The position numbers and the translations under genes were made by a program. A stretch of 64,000 nucleotides of DNA from Notospermus geniculatus (Eukaryota > Nemertea > Pilidiophora > Heteronemertea > Lineidae). The notes beneath the pieces are model-generated. The model did no database searches, was not told where the DNA came from, and saw only the letters and a list, made by a program, of their open reading frames with translations. Each line of letters begins with the position of its first letter. The first letter of the stretch is position 1. The DNA lies in assembly GCA_002633025.1 (NCBI GenBank), contig NMRB01001215.1, forward strand, positions 87,206-151,205, read 5' to 3'. Positions 12,470-24,200 of the stretch are shown in pieces.

Positions 12470-12700
12470 CCCTCTAAAAACCTGGATGTTGTATAAAGAT
12501 GTAACACTTTTGATCAAAGAAAGTAGTGTTTGATAAACAACATCCCATTTTTTATTAGCGCCTATTCCTTTCTTTTAATAAGCCTGATGAAGGAGTATGT
12601 AAAGTACAAAACTATTTATGTAGTTTGAAACTCCTACAACTCATGAATAAAATGTGTTACATCTTTATTGGACTCGGAATGGACTCGCGAGACAGCCTCT
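12470..12700. repeat. Repeat upstream of TARP exon 2
   Basis: Contains AAAACGTCCCTCTAAAAAC, then GATGTAACACTTTTGATCAA and later GACTCGCGAGACAGCCTCTT. Much of this recurs at about 14818-15270, and in copy 2 at 38933-39170 and 40665-41110. It is non-coding and of unknown class. Confidence 0.6.
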
Positions 12701-12866
12701 TGGATCAGAATACGCTGGATCGTGTTCATTTTACAGCGTAATACAAAATCATTGAGGGGTGAAAGATAAAGAAACTGTGAAGAAGCTGGAGCTGAAGTAA
12801 TTGTATTGAATATTACATACACGTACATGTTTTTATTTAAAATATTTCTTCTTTCTCTTCTTTCAG

Positions 12867-12950
12867 ATAGGAAAACGACACAATGCAGCTATATAAAATA
12901 CTTTTCTGATGTGGACGAAGAGGAGTTGGAACCCACAGACACAATACTGC
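12867..12950 (+). CDS. TARP (stargazin-like) exon 2, copy 1
   Basis: An 84 nt exon between TTTCAG and GTGAGT. It encodes the end of the first extracellular loop, including CSYIKYFSDVDEEELEPTD and ending TILR. Vertebrate type-I TARPs have a corresponding exon 2 (about 28 codons, ending in an aromatic/aliphatic-L-R motif after an acidic run) just before TM2. The phases match exon 3. An exon 1 encoding TM1 and the GLW-containing loop was not found in the window, so the gene presumably starts to the left. Copy 2 of this exon encodes the same peptide. Confidence 0.8.
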
Positions 12951-13188
12951 GTGAGTAACAGTGAAACTGCTCTATTTCATTTAGATCAATGCTTGTATAC
13001 CACAGTGCCTATATGGGGTGCTGCATCCAGTCGTCAGATATACAGTAGAAACAAAATTCATGACCATGCACATCGATAAATCAGACACAATGTAGCCTAT
13101 ACGTCTGTGTGTCTCAGCGAGGAAAATACCAGTGTTTCGTGTATGGTGCACAGCCCGACTTCAATTCGTCATGTAACACAGTTCAGAA

Positions 13189-13814
13189 CATCCTGGGAAC
13201 CCAGGGCATTTCCACTCTGCATAGCGCGTTACAATGCCCTGGGGAAACCCACCCCGTTTTGGTGGGGAAGAGGGCTGTTCCCTCATGTGTACTCGCCAAC
13301 TGGTAATTCACGAATAAACCATGCAATGCAGTGGGGGATCGCCACTTGATGTAATGGGCAGACATCGTGCCTAGTGCTGTAACGTATGCACATATATCTG
13401 GTGTTATGAGTTACCGGGTACCAGTCTCATAGCAATGCATCTCATTCCATAATTTATGCATGCTGTCGGAATGATAGCTGCCCCAAACACATGAACTGGA
13501 TCATACCTTCGTGTTTTGAACCGGTCGGTACTTACCCATTATCTCGGTAATCCATGACAACCATTTTTACGCGAAGTTAATTCAGGAATATTAAAAAATC
13601 CAGCGAGTTTGTCAGCGAATCGAGGAATGTTTGAAACCACCATATTTGGGAGCGACAATGGCGGGATAGAAGCTTCGCTGTGATTGGTTGTATTTAGCGA
13701 CAGATTTTCTGTCGCTAGTTCCACAGCGAAAAGGCGCCAATTTCAACAGGGCCTCGGACGTGCGAGTAGGGGAGCGCGTTTTAGAGGACCTGTTGCAAGA
13801 GGATGAGTTCAGAA
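13189..13814. other. Intronic segment present only in copy 1
   Basis: In copy 2 the flanking sequence closes up at a single GTTCAGAA. Copy 1 has GTTCAGAA at both ends of this 626 bp stretch. That pattern is expected of a deletion in copy 2 between 8 bp direct repeats. No exon is seen inside. Confidence 0.7.
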
Positions 13815-14529
13815 AGGCAATCTATGTTGTAAAGAAGAGTGCCAACCATTGCGAAAAAAGATAGATGAGGGAAGGTGGTGAAATTTGAAGTAACGACTTG
13901 GGAGAAATAGCAAAATGCATTTTTATGGGAAAACGGGAACACACGTAGAGAGGTGCTGAAGAATAATCAGTCTGTTTATGTCTAGAATCATTCTGTATCA
14001 AGCTCTTCCTGTGGTTTGATACATCTCCTAATGGGCTAACCGAAGCGACGTAGCATTGGCAGAGCTAGACCTTTTCCTGCGGATCTCTGTTGTCATTAGC
14101 GCTGCTTGTTGAAGAGATCTTATTGCCGCTGCTGTTACGCCTTAAGTGCTTGTAATCAGATCGATGCATAACAAACTGATGTAATGAAGTGGGCATGTGA
14201 TCTCACGCAAAAATCAAAAAGCATTGTTGAGAATGATGATGAGTAATTCTCTAGCGTGGATGTTGCTTGCCTTACGGCGCATGCGGTTCCTTCCTGAGTC
14301 ATCTTGAAACAGGCGAGCTGTCGAGGGGGTGTTGCGGATGCAAGTCGTCTGTGGTTTATGACAAGGATTTCGGTCTCTCACCCTTAGGAAAAAAATTCTA
14401 AATGTTTCTTTGGTAACTACATAGAAGAACTACATGTATTAAAAACTATCAAAACTACATGTATAATCGTTCTTCGCAGAACTCCACAATTCAACGCCAA
14501 TAGACGCCAAACTTTACAAATGGGCTTAA

Positions 14530-14783
14530 AGGGGCACGACATTGCCACTTTTTGTCGACATCCGGCGCCACCGGCAGTGATTGCGTCATTCTCCAACACC
14601 GTAGTTTTGCTTATCGCCCAGAAAGTATGATTAGAATACAATGCATACGTGGATGCAAGTGGAACGAGAGTTACTCTACATTGGGCGAGGTTGATAAAGC
14701 GGTAGTTTAAAAACATTTTTAATAGAGGCCTCCCTTAACGCGGGTATGTTTAGCGCCGGATAGGGAAGGAATGAAGTGCCCCT
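14530..14783. mobile_element. TTAA-flanked MITE, AGGGGCAC ends, copy 1
   Basis: TTAA lies on both sides, and the ends are AGGGGCAC and its mirror. It is 254 bp long and lies in intron 2 of the TARP gene. The same insertion is at 40372-40629 in copy 2, so it predates the duplication or allele split. Confidence 0.7.
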
Positions 14784-16114
14784 TTAAAGAGGATATCTTG
14801 ACTTACGAACTGCAATTTAAAACGTCCCCCTAAAAACGTTTTATCAGGCAAAAAAAATTTCTGTTTCTTGTCCGCGCTCGCGTCATTCCCGAACCCTTCA
14901 CGTCAATTTTTTTTCACAAATTTCAAATTTTCCCACTTTGCTTACGCAGTGCCTTCTATACAATGCACAGAAATGCTTCGTCACTTGAAATCATCTTTAT
15001 TTTTCATGAAACATGTGCTTTAAACATGTAGAGAAATAGTTTGCTGGTAGTATTTTCCCCATCCATGAAGATGTAACGCTTTTGATCAAAGAAAGTGATT
15101 AATAAACTACATCCCATTAATTAGGGCTTATTGCTTCACATATACAACTACTTTTAATAAAAGTAAAAAAAAAATATTTATGTGTTTTGAAACTCCTACA
15201 ACCACGAATAAAAAGTACATGTATTACATCCTTATTGGACTCGGAGTGGACTCGCGAGACAGCCTCTTAAGTCACGTGGCGCCTTTATAGGTTAGGCAGG
15301 TCCTTCTGCTGTATACATTAAAGATACTCGGAACTATTTTGCGAAGTGTGCATACGAAAAACACTATACATTAACAGCGAGAAGCAGATTTCGTGAAAAA
15401 AATCGATGAAATCTGCGGAAAATCATACGACGGACATTACTTTGACAAATCGTCTACCATCTCCAGACGTTTGTGGAATAGAAAAGTTGATACGCAAGCC
15501 GAGACTGCTGTCACATATCCAATACAATATCTGTCTCATTACACATCGAAAATACATCGTACGCCGACATAAGCACACGAAAGCTCGTTTATCAGAGAAT
15601 GTTTTCCAATAAAAAAATTACGATATCCGAACGCAAAACCAATTGGTTGAATAATGCAATACTATGGAATAGGTCTTGGAAGGTCTAGTTTCTTTCCTCG
15701 TTCCTATATTAGATCTAAAGTGTGGGACGTCAATGGGGACTCTAGCCCACTGCCTCAATAGGTGTCACTAGTGGTTATTAAAACTATTGAAATGAAACTG
15801 ACATCGCGGTCCTGATCAATTTCCCACACAAAAGGCGTCCATTGTATAGGACCGGGTTTCGGTGTGCTGCCCTCTATCGCAGCTAGGATCGATCCCCCTT
15901 CATTACACCAGGCGTCATTTGTCCACGACTTCGCGCTGAAAGTGAAACGCAGTTATCTCTCTGCTGCATCCTCGGCGAAACCGATCAGTCCCATAAACAA
16001 GATTGATTGTGACTATTCTTACCTATAGTTGCGTCTATTATTAGCTCTCCACATGATTATGTCTATAAATAACTATTATTGTTCTTTATATAGCCAATAT
16101 CTTTCTATTTTTAG

Positions 16115-16255
16115 GTTCCATGCGCCGGTCGACGATCTTTCCATTGGTTGGCTTGCTGATGTTACTTATTGGGGAAATAGTCAGTTTCGTTGGATTATGT
16201 ACACAAAAAACCAAAGTGCTTACATTTATAGCGGGAATATTATTCGTAGTATCAG
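16115..16255 (+). CDS. TARP exon 3 (TM2 and start of TM3), copy 1
   Basis: A 141 nt exon between TTTTTAG and GTAGGT. It encodes RSMRRSTIFPLVGLLMLLI, the start of TM2, and continues through a second hydrophobic segment (VLTFIAGILFVVSG), the first half of TM3. The length and phase equal those of the third exon of vertebrate CACNG2-type genes. The R-R/A-S-x-IFP motif at the TM2 entry is a family signature. The encoded peptide is identical in copy 2, while the surrounding introns differ by many indels. Confidence 0.85.
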
Positions 16256-16340
16256 GTAGGTAAGGTTGAATGATGGAACAGCCCAGGAAACGGACGCTAG
16301 TGCACACAGATAGTCACTGAGAGGACGGAAGCCTAGTCTA

Positions 16341-16674
16341 CACTGTTAGAAATAACAGAAGATTTTACAGAAAATCTGTGCAGCAGAGTCCCCAGGACGG
16401 ATCTGTAAAATTACAGACTTGATCTGTAAAAGTACAGACTTAAATAAATGTCAACAGAGACTTGACTGGAGGCTGACCAAATTATATTTTCATACTGCTC
16501 TCAGAAGGCATCATAATGGGATGTCCAATGGAGTCCAACCAATACAGGAAAACATGAATCATACCATTAAAAAAAATATGTAAATTTACAGAAAGTGCTG
16601 GGGACTCTGCTGCAGGCAATTTCTGTAAAATTACTGCAAAATTACTACTGTAAAATTAATAATTTCTAACAGTG
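16341..16674. mobile_element. 334 bp MITE, CACTGTTAGAAAT ends, TA target, copy 1 only
   Basis: TA lies at 16339-16340 and 16675-16676, with 13 bp perfect TIRs. Copy 2 has the uninterrupted site (GTCTACACTGGC near 42175). This clean filled/empty pair proves insertion after the copies separated. Inside are repeated words of the type TCTGTAAAATTACAGA. It lies in intron 3 of the TARP gene, 85 bp after the exon 3 donor. Confidence 0.85.
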
Positions 16675-16676
16675 TA

Positions 16677-17299
16677 CACTGGCAAACATTAGTTTGCAAA
16701 CATGAGTAGACTCCGTGTTACGTTTGACCTTGTTTCCCAAAATAAGTTTGCCCATGTAGAACAGTTGCCGAACACAAGCAAACCTGTTTTGAAATGTTTG
16801 GCAGGCACTTTCTTGAAAAACACGCTTGCTGGAATGATGTTTTTCGCCAACACAAGCAATCAGAGAATACATGTAGTTTAGCATCACGTGATCTTCTTGT
16901 TGGACAAAATGGTACCGTTAGCAAGAAGGATGATGGAGCGTAGACCGTCCGTTCTTCCACGGTTTGCAAAGATGACAGACCATTTTTCACCGAAGTGGCG
17001 TGCATCTGCTGTCTGTACATGTATGTCGTGTGCATTGCAAAGTGCAAGCACGTAGAAACCTACATGTATGTGAAGTGCGGCTTTCGCCGGCATTGAACAA
17101 CACCAATATTGCAATGATTGCTATTGAACCACATTTCTTTCTACATGTATGTTTCTCGATTGTTTTTAACTATGGAGGGAAATAAGTTTGTTTTCTCTAC
17201 AGTTTCTGCCAATTTGTAAACATGCCCAATTTTTTGGCAATGTTTCGGAATTCTTTAATGAAGTGTGCCAACAGTTGTTTGCGTGTGTTCGGCAGTGTA
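16677..17299. mobile_element. Probable older TA-type element in TARP intron 3, copy 1
   Basis: The left end reads CACTGGCAAACA and the right end mirrors it imperfectly (TGTTCGGCAGTG), with TA outside both. Internal TTTGGCAGGCAC and TTTGCAAACATG words support a degenerate inverted structure. The equivalent in copy 2 is about 42177-42804. The younger MITE at 16341 inserted exactly at its left TA. Confidence 0.45.
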
Positions 17300-17461
17300 G
17301 ATTGTAGGTGTGGCCTTGTTGTCATACGCGTTGAGCGAGACTATCTCGTCATTGGTCATGGCGGAGGAATCGGAACCAAAAACGACAATACATGTGTTTC
17401 GAGTTACATAATTTTGCTTGGGCGTCTCATTTGTGCCTAATATCTTTCTCTTTTCTTGCAG

Positions 17462-17748
17462 GGTTGTGCGTACTTACGGGGATTATACTTTATATTGTTA
17501 GTATTAGTAACGAAGTGGGTAATCAACCCAAAGAGGCAAACTCTTCAAAAGTGAGATTTAGTTACGAATACGGTTCATCCTTTCTCATGACAATAACGTC
17601 TTTCATATTAAGTGAGCTTGGTGGAGTACTATCTGTGTACCTGTATATATCACGGCACAAGCATGCCTATAGGAAGAAACAAGAACGCTTGGCAATGCTC
17701 AGTGAATTGATATTGGCACCAGATGGCCTGTCAGTTATTAATTCATGA
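17462..17748 (+). CDS. TARP last exon (TM3 end, TM4), tail-truncated, copy 1
   Basis: It begins after TCTTGCAG. It encodes the rest of TM3 (LCVLTGIILYIVSI), the second extracellular loop with the SYEYGSSF motif before TM4, TM4 (FLMTITSFILSELGGVLSVY) and the juxtamembrane basic stretch KHAYRKKQERLAML. After LAML the frame runs into 15 unrelated residues and stops. Compared with copy 2, bases equivalent to 43208-43728 (521 bp) are missing. The whole cytoplasmic tail with its arginine/serine-rich region and TTPV PDZ ligand is therefore gone. The membrane core is intact and differs from copy 2 only by silent changes that I noticed. If expressed, it would be a TARP unable to bind PSD-95-type PDZ proteins through this motif. 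Confidence 0.8.
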
Positions 17749-19420
17749 GATTGTGGCGAACCTTCACTGTTCAACAACGCTGAACGAGGCCAGAAGTGGA
17801 CCTCCGCCTTTAATGAAGGGGAATTTTAAGATGGAAGATTAAGTGAAGCCAGTTTACGACAGGAAAGGTGACTTCCTAACATTGTCTAAAAACATTCCAT
17901 TCGTTATACAGAAAGATGAAGAAAAATTCCACCGAGATGGCCCGGCGCCGTGGCTTTCTCTCAAGAGTCGAGATAGGCTAGATTATGTTGCAGTGGGGGT
18001 GACCCTTAAAATCATTGCTGAGGCAAAAAAATGGTCAACTTGCCATGCGTTTTTATAGAATCATTTAATAGGTAATCCATGTAAATAAGACTTATATACA
18101 GTTTGCGTGAATGAAGGTTTGTAGGTTTTGATAATGAACATTGTAAACATACATTACATATCTTCATGTACACAGTCACCAATGCATGCTTGATTCCATG
18201 GTCATGGCACCAAGAAAACTTTCACATTACTTCAATCGCATTTACGTTTAATGATGCTGACTCCCGTGAGAACTGATTCGACGAGCATATGTTGAGACAA
18301 TCTCGTACCCAGAGATTCGTTATGCTCGGCCGAGGTTGGATGTCCCTACACTTATCTCTGGAAACTGCGGGCTACTTCATGCAATTCGTGTGATTTGTAG
18401 CATATACATGTAGTGCGATTTTAGATCGCAGACGCATTGGAATAATTGCAGTATAAAATATTACACACAAAAATGTCCTGAGAAAGCTTTATATGAGGGA
18501 TCTGTTGTATTTATTAAGAAAAAAACCCAAAGCACTACATGTACTTGGAGCATACAAACTTGGAGTGATACAGTCAAAAATTAGTATATATTCATGCGCA
18601 GTGTGTAACACACGTGCCTTGGAAACCCCGAAGTAGTCCGGAGCAGTCTCCAGAGATAAGTGGAGCGACATCCAACCTCGGCCAAAGGTTACTAATCTCT
18701 GGAGACGAGATTGATCTTGAGAAGATTGAAGTTCTGTGACCGGCAAGCCCGATTAGATCATTTTCCGACCTAGGCTGTCGTTAGTTCCTGAGTATTCTTT
18801 ACACTTCATTCCACTTTCGAATGGCGCGAGGTTTATGAACGATAGCTCCGCAACGGCTGGGTCAAATCTGACACACCGTACATCAATCGATTTGTCTTTT
18901 TTGCCGCTACAGGCATCATCTCTGTCATTTTCCCTAAAAACGTGACATAAAGAAGTTCTTTCACCAACAACAGTTCGTGTTTACGGCCATTTTGAAATGA
19001 CGCAATGCATCGCGTGCGTGTAAACTGCACTGAACACCGTGGCGAAATGAAGTGGGTTTTGAGAAAGGGATCCGTTATGCCGGCCTTACGCAAAAAATTA
19101 AGATAGCAGAAAGATACCGAATGGAAAGACAAGTCGATTGATGTATGTTTTGTCAAATTTGACCAAGCCGTTCCGGAGATATCGGCCGAAAACCTCGCGC
19201 CAATCGGATGTGGAATGAAGAGTTGATATCCATGCAGATGTCGCAGTCATCGTTCTGTCATTCATGTGCTGGCTGTGTGTTTTACACATTCAGTACCCAT
19301 GGTACCTGCGATGGAAGTCGTCGATTTCCAGTGCATGCTACTGTGTGCAAAACAAGGTTTCTTCATCCACTACGCAAACATCACCGTGCTGATTTTGTGT
19401 GCGAGCGTTTGCAGAAGACC
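17749..19420. other. Downstream of TARP copy 1; no further gene
   Basis: Probably 3' untranslated and intergenic sequence. Open frames at 17843-18058 and 18833-19156 (minus) have partners in copy 2, but these differ by frameshifts or by many amino-acid changes, so they are not treated as genes. Confidence 0.5.
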
Positions 19421-19833
19421 GGGTTACTGTCGTCTTGGGTGCACATAAAGTGTACCCAGGTTCGATGTCGTCAAGTGAAATTGTACCCTGGGTCCATTTT
19501 CTTGTTACAAACTGTACCCAGATTCTGATTTAGAGACCAAGGCACGAGCTCATTCTCAAGATCTCGTCGGACACGTGAATTAGCGTAGGTTGGTTCCACG
19601 ATCCTCCGCCAGGTGGTACTCTTGCCATATCACATGATCAGACACACCCATCATGGCCGTGCACATATGACACATGCACACGTACATGGGAATGACAACC
19701 TAGCCCCGACGTCTCTTAATCAGAACCTGGGTACAGTTTGTAGCAAGAAAGTGGACCCAAGGTACAATTTCACTTGACGACATCGAACCTGGGTACACTT
19801 TATGTGTACCCATGACGACAATAACCCCTTCAG
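19421..19833. mobile_element. Short relative of the 7541-8285 inverted-repeat element, copy 1 only
   Basis: Arms of about 110 bp match those of 7541-8285 (GGGTTACTGTCGTC at the left, mirrored as GACGACAATAACCCC at the right), with a much smaller core. Copy 2 lacks it near 45748. The exact junction and duplication are blurred by nearby differences. Confidence 0.75.
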
Positions 19834-20006
19834 GAGCGAGACCAAAACCCCTGCGATGGGGTGATGAACCATTTTAGGCTCGATGGCTGCGGTGGATAAT
19901 AAAATACTGACTCTGTTTCTGACCATGATGAAATCAATTCTTTTGAGCCATTTTGCTTTATAACCCTCGAGGTGTCACAATGTACAATCTCCTGCTTGTG
20001 GTTGAG

Positions 20007-20404
20007 AAAACTCCCTACGCAGTTGTGTACCGCGCACCCTTGGTTTATCCGCTCTCCACAACTGCTTCACTTGAAACACGACTTCGTAAAATTCGCCGCG
20101 TTTGGTCAACAAATGGCGCTGAGAGAGTCGACCAATGAGAGCACCGAGGAACCCAAGCTGGCCTGAGACACTTTTTCATTGGCTGAGCGGATCGTGTGAT
20201 CTAGTAGCCATGGTAGCACAAGAACATCCGTTGCCAACGGGCCAAAGAATTCTGAAAGCAGCGTGCTGATAGGCAGTAAAACTCGCGCCAGGCCCTGAAG
20301 CCATCTGTTGACAAACGCGGCGACTTCTACGAAGTGAAGCAGTTGTGGAGAGCGGGTGAACCGAAGGGGGTGCGACCCACAACTACATGTACATAGGGAG
20401 TTTA
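20007..20404. mobile_element. MITE with AAACTCCCTACG ends and 9 bp target duplication, copy 1
   Basis: GTGGTTGAG occurs at 19998-20006 and 20405-20413. The ends read AAAACTCCCTACGCAGTTGT and a mirror. A 9 bp duplication is typical of Mutator-like elements. Relatives are 45921-46309 (same insertion in copy 2) and 38168-38543. Confidence 0.8.
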
Positions 20405-21592
20405 GTGGTTGAGGCGCCGTCATCACGATGCGAGCAAAAAAGCAGAGGAATCCTTTCTCTCTAGAACTAACCACCTGTAAAGGAACCACCGCCATTTCAC
20501 CATGGTTTTATTTATTATGAGTGTGTTCGTTAAGTGCCACAACACATGATGAAAGACGATGGTTTCTCATTCCTGAAGCCAAAAATATTTAAAAAAACAA
20601 CATAAAAAAAATTCGGAGAAACTGCAAAAGGCGAGGGGAATGCCATTAACAAACTGCATGCTGGGAGATTCCTTAGTTTACGCCCACTAGCACCCCAGTT
20701 GAAGTTGAACACTATTTGAAGCTTATTTGCTGGCACTATCACCAAAGGTTAGAATACTCATGGTGTTAAAATAGACATTCCATATTTTATTATCACGTCA
20801 TGGGGCTTGAATAATAATTGAAAAATGGCGTGACCGTTTCTCCTCAGTTGGTAGAAAGTCGAACGACATAGGCCGACCACTCTAAAATAACAACAGTGCT
20901 ATGATTGCTAACAAGAGGCTTTGTAACGCAGGTTGCGAATTCTCTCAAACCGCAAGGATTTGCGGACAGTGTAGATCTACAACATGTATCTGGTACCGCA
21001 AGCACAGACTGGATTAGGTTGTAAATTTCGAATCGCAGCTGCCCCTTGTTTAATGTCTTACCATAAGAGACCCCAAGCATACTTACTAGAAGGTTCTTCC
21101 AAGTGATTCAGTTCATTTCACGACAAAGCCATCCTGAGAACATCAGGGGTTCTTAGTGCTCGCTACCTTCGTCGCCGCACACAAACCCCTGAGAGATTTC
21201 GCCTGAATCCGTGGAGTATCAAAGCCATTCCAGCAAATGTTCATCCCCACCATCTCATCCCAAGTTGGCCACTGATTGTTACACATGAACTACGCAGGTA
21301 CATGTAACAAAGCTGACCCAGCAGGTCAACATCTGAAATAAACTCCAGTTTCGCGACGTGTGGCCTGAGAATGACATACATTCTGTGCGATGAATGTAGG
21401 ATAGGCTGAACTCAACTTAGATTGAATCCAGCAGTGTAGGATAGGTTAATTGCCTGGCATAACTAGGTCAGCTGTGTCAGCTGCTTGGCTGTGAATATTA
21501 CAAGGGCCGCTATACATGTATACGTGTAACTGATCTCTAGTTAGGCTGAGGTGGGGAAGCTGAGGTACTTCAGCACTGTGTTGTGCGTGACA
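20405..21592. other. No gene recognised
   Basis: Intergenic sequence matching copy 2 (46310-47090) up to about 21120. After that it diverges, because copy 2 has a nested transposon and copy 1 runs into an N gap. Confidence 0.5.
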
Positions 21593-22070
21593 NNNNNNNN
21601 NNNNNNNNNNNNNNNNNNNNNNNNNNNNNNNNNNNNNNNNNNNNNNNNNNNNNNNNNNNNNNNNNNNNNNNNNNNNNNNNNNNNNNNNNNNNNNNNNNNN
21701 NNNNNNNNNNNNNNNNNNNNNNNNNNNNNNNNNNNNNNNNNNNNNNNNNNNNNNNNNNNNNNNNNNNNNNNNNNNNNNNNNNNNNNNNNNNNNNNNNNNN
21801 NNNNNNNNNNNNNNNNNNNNNNNNNNNNNNNNNNNNNNNNNNNNNNNNNNNNNNNNNNNNNNNNNNNNNNNNNNNNNNNNNNNNNNNNNNNNNNNNNNNN
21901 NNNNNNNNNNNNNNNNNNNNNNNNNNNNNNNNNNNNNNNNNNNNNNNNNNNNNNNNNNNNNNNNNNNNNNNNNNNNNNNNNNNNNNNNNNNNNNNNNNNN
22001 NNNNNNNNNNNNNNNNNNNNNNNNNNNNNNNNNNNNNNNNNNNNNNNNNNNNNNNNNNNNNNNNNNNNNN
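21593..22070. other. Assembly gap (478 N)
   Basis: A run of N in copy 1. The matching part of copy 2 ends near 47895, where CTTTGTAAGGTGGCATTCG resumes in both. Confidence 0.99.
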
Positions 22071-22325
22071 CTTTGTAAGGTGGCATTCGATTTGCGACAT
22101 GGCTTTTTATTCAGCAGGAGAAATTGAGGAGGACCAAGCGTAAGTGAACGTGGCCACTCCACCTGAGCCACAATGGTTCGACCTCTATGCCTGACTTTCT
22201 CCTACTGCCCCCATATAACGCCGAGGAAGCAATTCTTCGACACTTCCAAGAATTTCATTTTGTGGAATAGCACTGCTTTTAATTCTTCCTTTTATACTCA
22301 ACGTGTCGTATATTTGTACAAAGAA

Positions 22326-22712
22326 TAGTGAGGTTTCGCAAATCTGACGAAACACGAAAGTACGAAATACGAAAGTGGACTTCATTTCCATGACGTAATG
22401 TATTTCTGGACTGAGATGGTTGGTGCCACAAATGTCCCTGCTGCCAGTGCGTCTTTTAGCATATCAGGTAAGACCGAGTGAGTTATGGTACATGTACATC
22501 TTGAATTTTTAAATTTCCACTTCGTAGCTACGAAGTGGCAACGAAAGATAAATTTCAAAGCTTAAAATACACTGTAACTCTACCGGTCTTACGTTTATAC
22601 GCTAAAAGACGCTCTTGCAGCAGGTGATATTTGTGGTACCAACCATCTCCTGATAGAAGTCCAATTTCGTATTTCGTACTTCGTGTTTCGTCAGATTTGC
22701 GAAACTTCACTA
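22326..22712. mobile_element. CGAAGT palindromic MITE, copy 1a
   Basis: Long inverted repeats begin TAGTGAGGTTTCGCAAATCT, and a self-complementary core reads CCACTTCGTAGCTACGAAGTGG at the middle. Relatives: 22875-23280, 48158-48735, 48895-49200, 52955-53521 and 60523-60890. It is non-coding throughout. Confidence 0.75.
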
Positions 22713-22874
22713 AATATAGTGCGAACACTATGAACGCAGGTTTAGTGTTTTTCTTTCTCGTCGTTGTGATCTGACCAAACAGTCGAAAATATTTCAGCAA
22801 TATAGCTATACATATCATACTACATGTATATTTTGTACTCATCAATCTAACGCATCTGTTCGTGCGCGGCTAAT

Positions 22875-23280
22875 AGGGAGTTTTTGCAAATCTGACGAAA
22901 CACGTAGTACGAAACACGAAATTGGACTTCATTTCCATGACGTAATGTATTTCAGGAGATGGTTGGTACCACAAATATTGCTGTTGCAAGAGCGTCTTTT
23001 AGCGTATGACGTTTGCCCGATGCAGTTACGGTGTATATTAAACTTTGAAATTTATCTTTCGTTTCCACTTCGTATCTACGAAGTGGAAACTTAAAAATTG
23101 AAGATGCACCATAATTCTCTCGGTCTTACATGATTATGCTAAATGACGCACTGGCAGCAGGGACATTTGTGTTACCAACCATCTCCAGAAATAGGCCTAC
23201 ATGTACATTACGTCATGGAAATGAAGTTGAATTTCGTATTTCGTACTTCGTGTTTCTTCAGATTTGCGAAACCTCACTAA
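22875..23280. mobile_element. CGAAGT palindromic MITE, copy 1b
   Basis: A second member of the family 160 bp further on, with the same TTCGTACTTCGTGTTTC words and the CACTTCGTATCTACGAAGTG core. In copy 2 its counterpart (48895-49200) has lost the core by deletion. Confidence 0.7.
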
Positions 23281-23800
23281 TACTGAATAACGCACATCTT
23301 TCATGTTATTAGCACTGAAATAGGTGGGCACGATTTGTAACCTAAACGAATTGCTCAAATATATCTGTATCAACTGATATATTTATATTGTAGTGCCCAA
23401 CGGAGAAATTATTCCAGTGCACGCTGATTAGTCTCATTTTTGTACTGCTGACCACTGGAGTCTTGTTTCTCACTACACTTTCACGCATTTCAGTTGCAAG
23501 CTTCACTTCATTGCCGTTGGTGGCGCTGGAGGGACTAAGTTGGTCGCCATCGTTCTTACTGTCATAGTTTCATGGGTTTTGTATTGTGATCCTGTACAGG
23601 GTTGGATGTTATCGTAGTTAATGATTGATGACTTAAATTGTAGTCAATGATAAATATAGAGTGAAATTACGTTAAACTGTTAAACTGGTGAAAAATTTAT
23701 ATGCCTTGATATACCTTAATGAGGGCGGTTATTTAGGTAAATTTTCACTACTGCACATTTGCGTGCTTAACTTGATAATGAAAATCACCGTTGGAAGGCT

Positions 23801-24200
23801 GCGTCAAAAATTCCAGAAAATATTCATGAGCAGAAATTTCAATGAAGAACGATTTTGTGGCATGGGAGATACGGAAATTGTATCAGTCGACGCTAGTATT
23901 TGTTTTCTAATAGAACTTTATCAAAAACTTGCGTATCCTTAGCAGTATTTCTCTGAAATGGTAGCCGCTATGGTTAAGTTGTAGGATACTATCGGGTATT
24001 GCGTCAAAAAGTCCAGAAAATATTCATGAGCAGAAATTTCAATGAAGAACGATTTTGTGACATGGGGAAATATGGAAAGTGTATCAGTCGATGCCAGTAT
24101 TTGTTTTCTATTGAACTTTATCAAAAATTTGCGTATCCTTAGCAGTATTTCTCTGAAATGATAGCCGCTATGGTTAAGTTATAGGGATACTATCCGGTAT
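23801..24200 (+). repeat. 200 bp direct repeat, two units, copy 1
   Basis: The sequence from GCGTCAAAAATTCCAGAAAA to the TACTATC motif occurs twice in a row (about 23801-24000 and 24001-24200) with few differences. Copy 2 has the same pair from about 49686, with the second unit interrupted at 49962. Confidence 0.8.

Noticed and set aside
15406-15612. 68-codon frame conserved in both copies (also 41249-41455)
   Set aside because: The differences I see change amino acids rather than being silent; it lies in a TARP intron next to a repeat.
17843-18058. 71-codon frame after the TARP stop, also at 43870-44094
   Set aside because: The copies end in different frames because of a one-base indel in an A run; best read as 3' untranslated sequence.
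18833-19156. 107-codon minus frame with a 118-codon partner at 45173-45529
   Set aside because: About ten amino-acid differences and several frame-neutral but non-silent changes; no sign of protein-level constraint.
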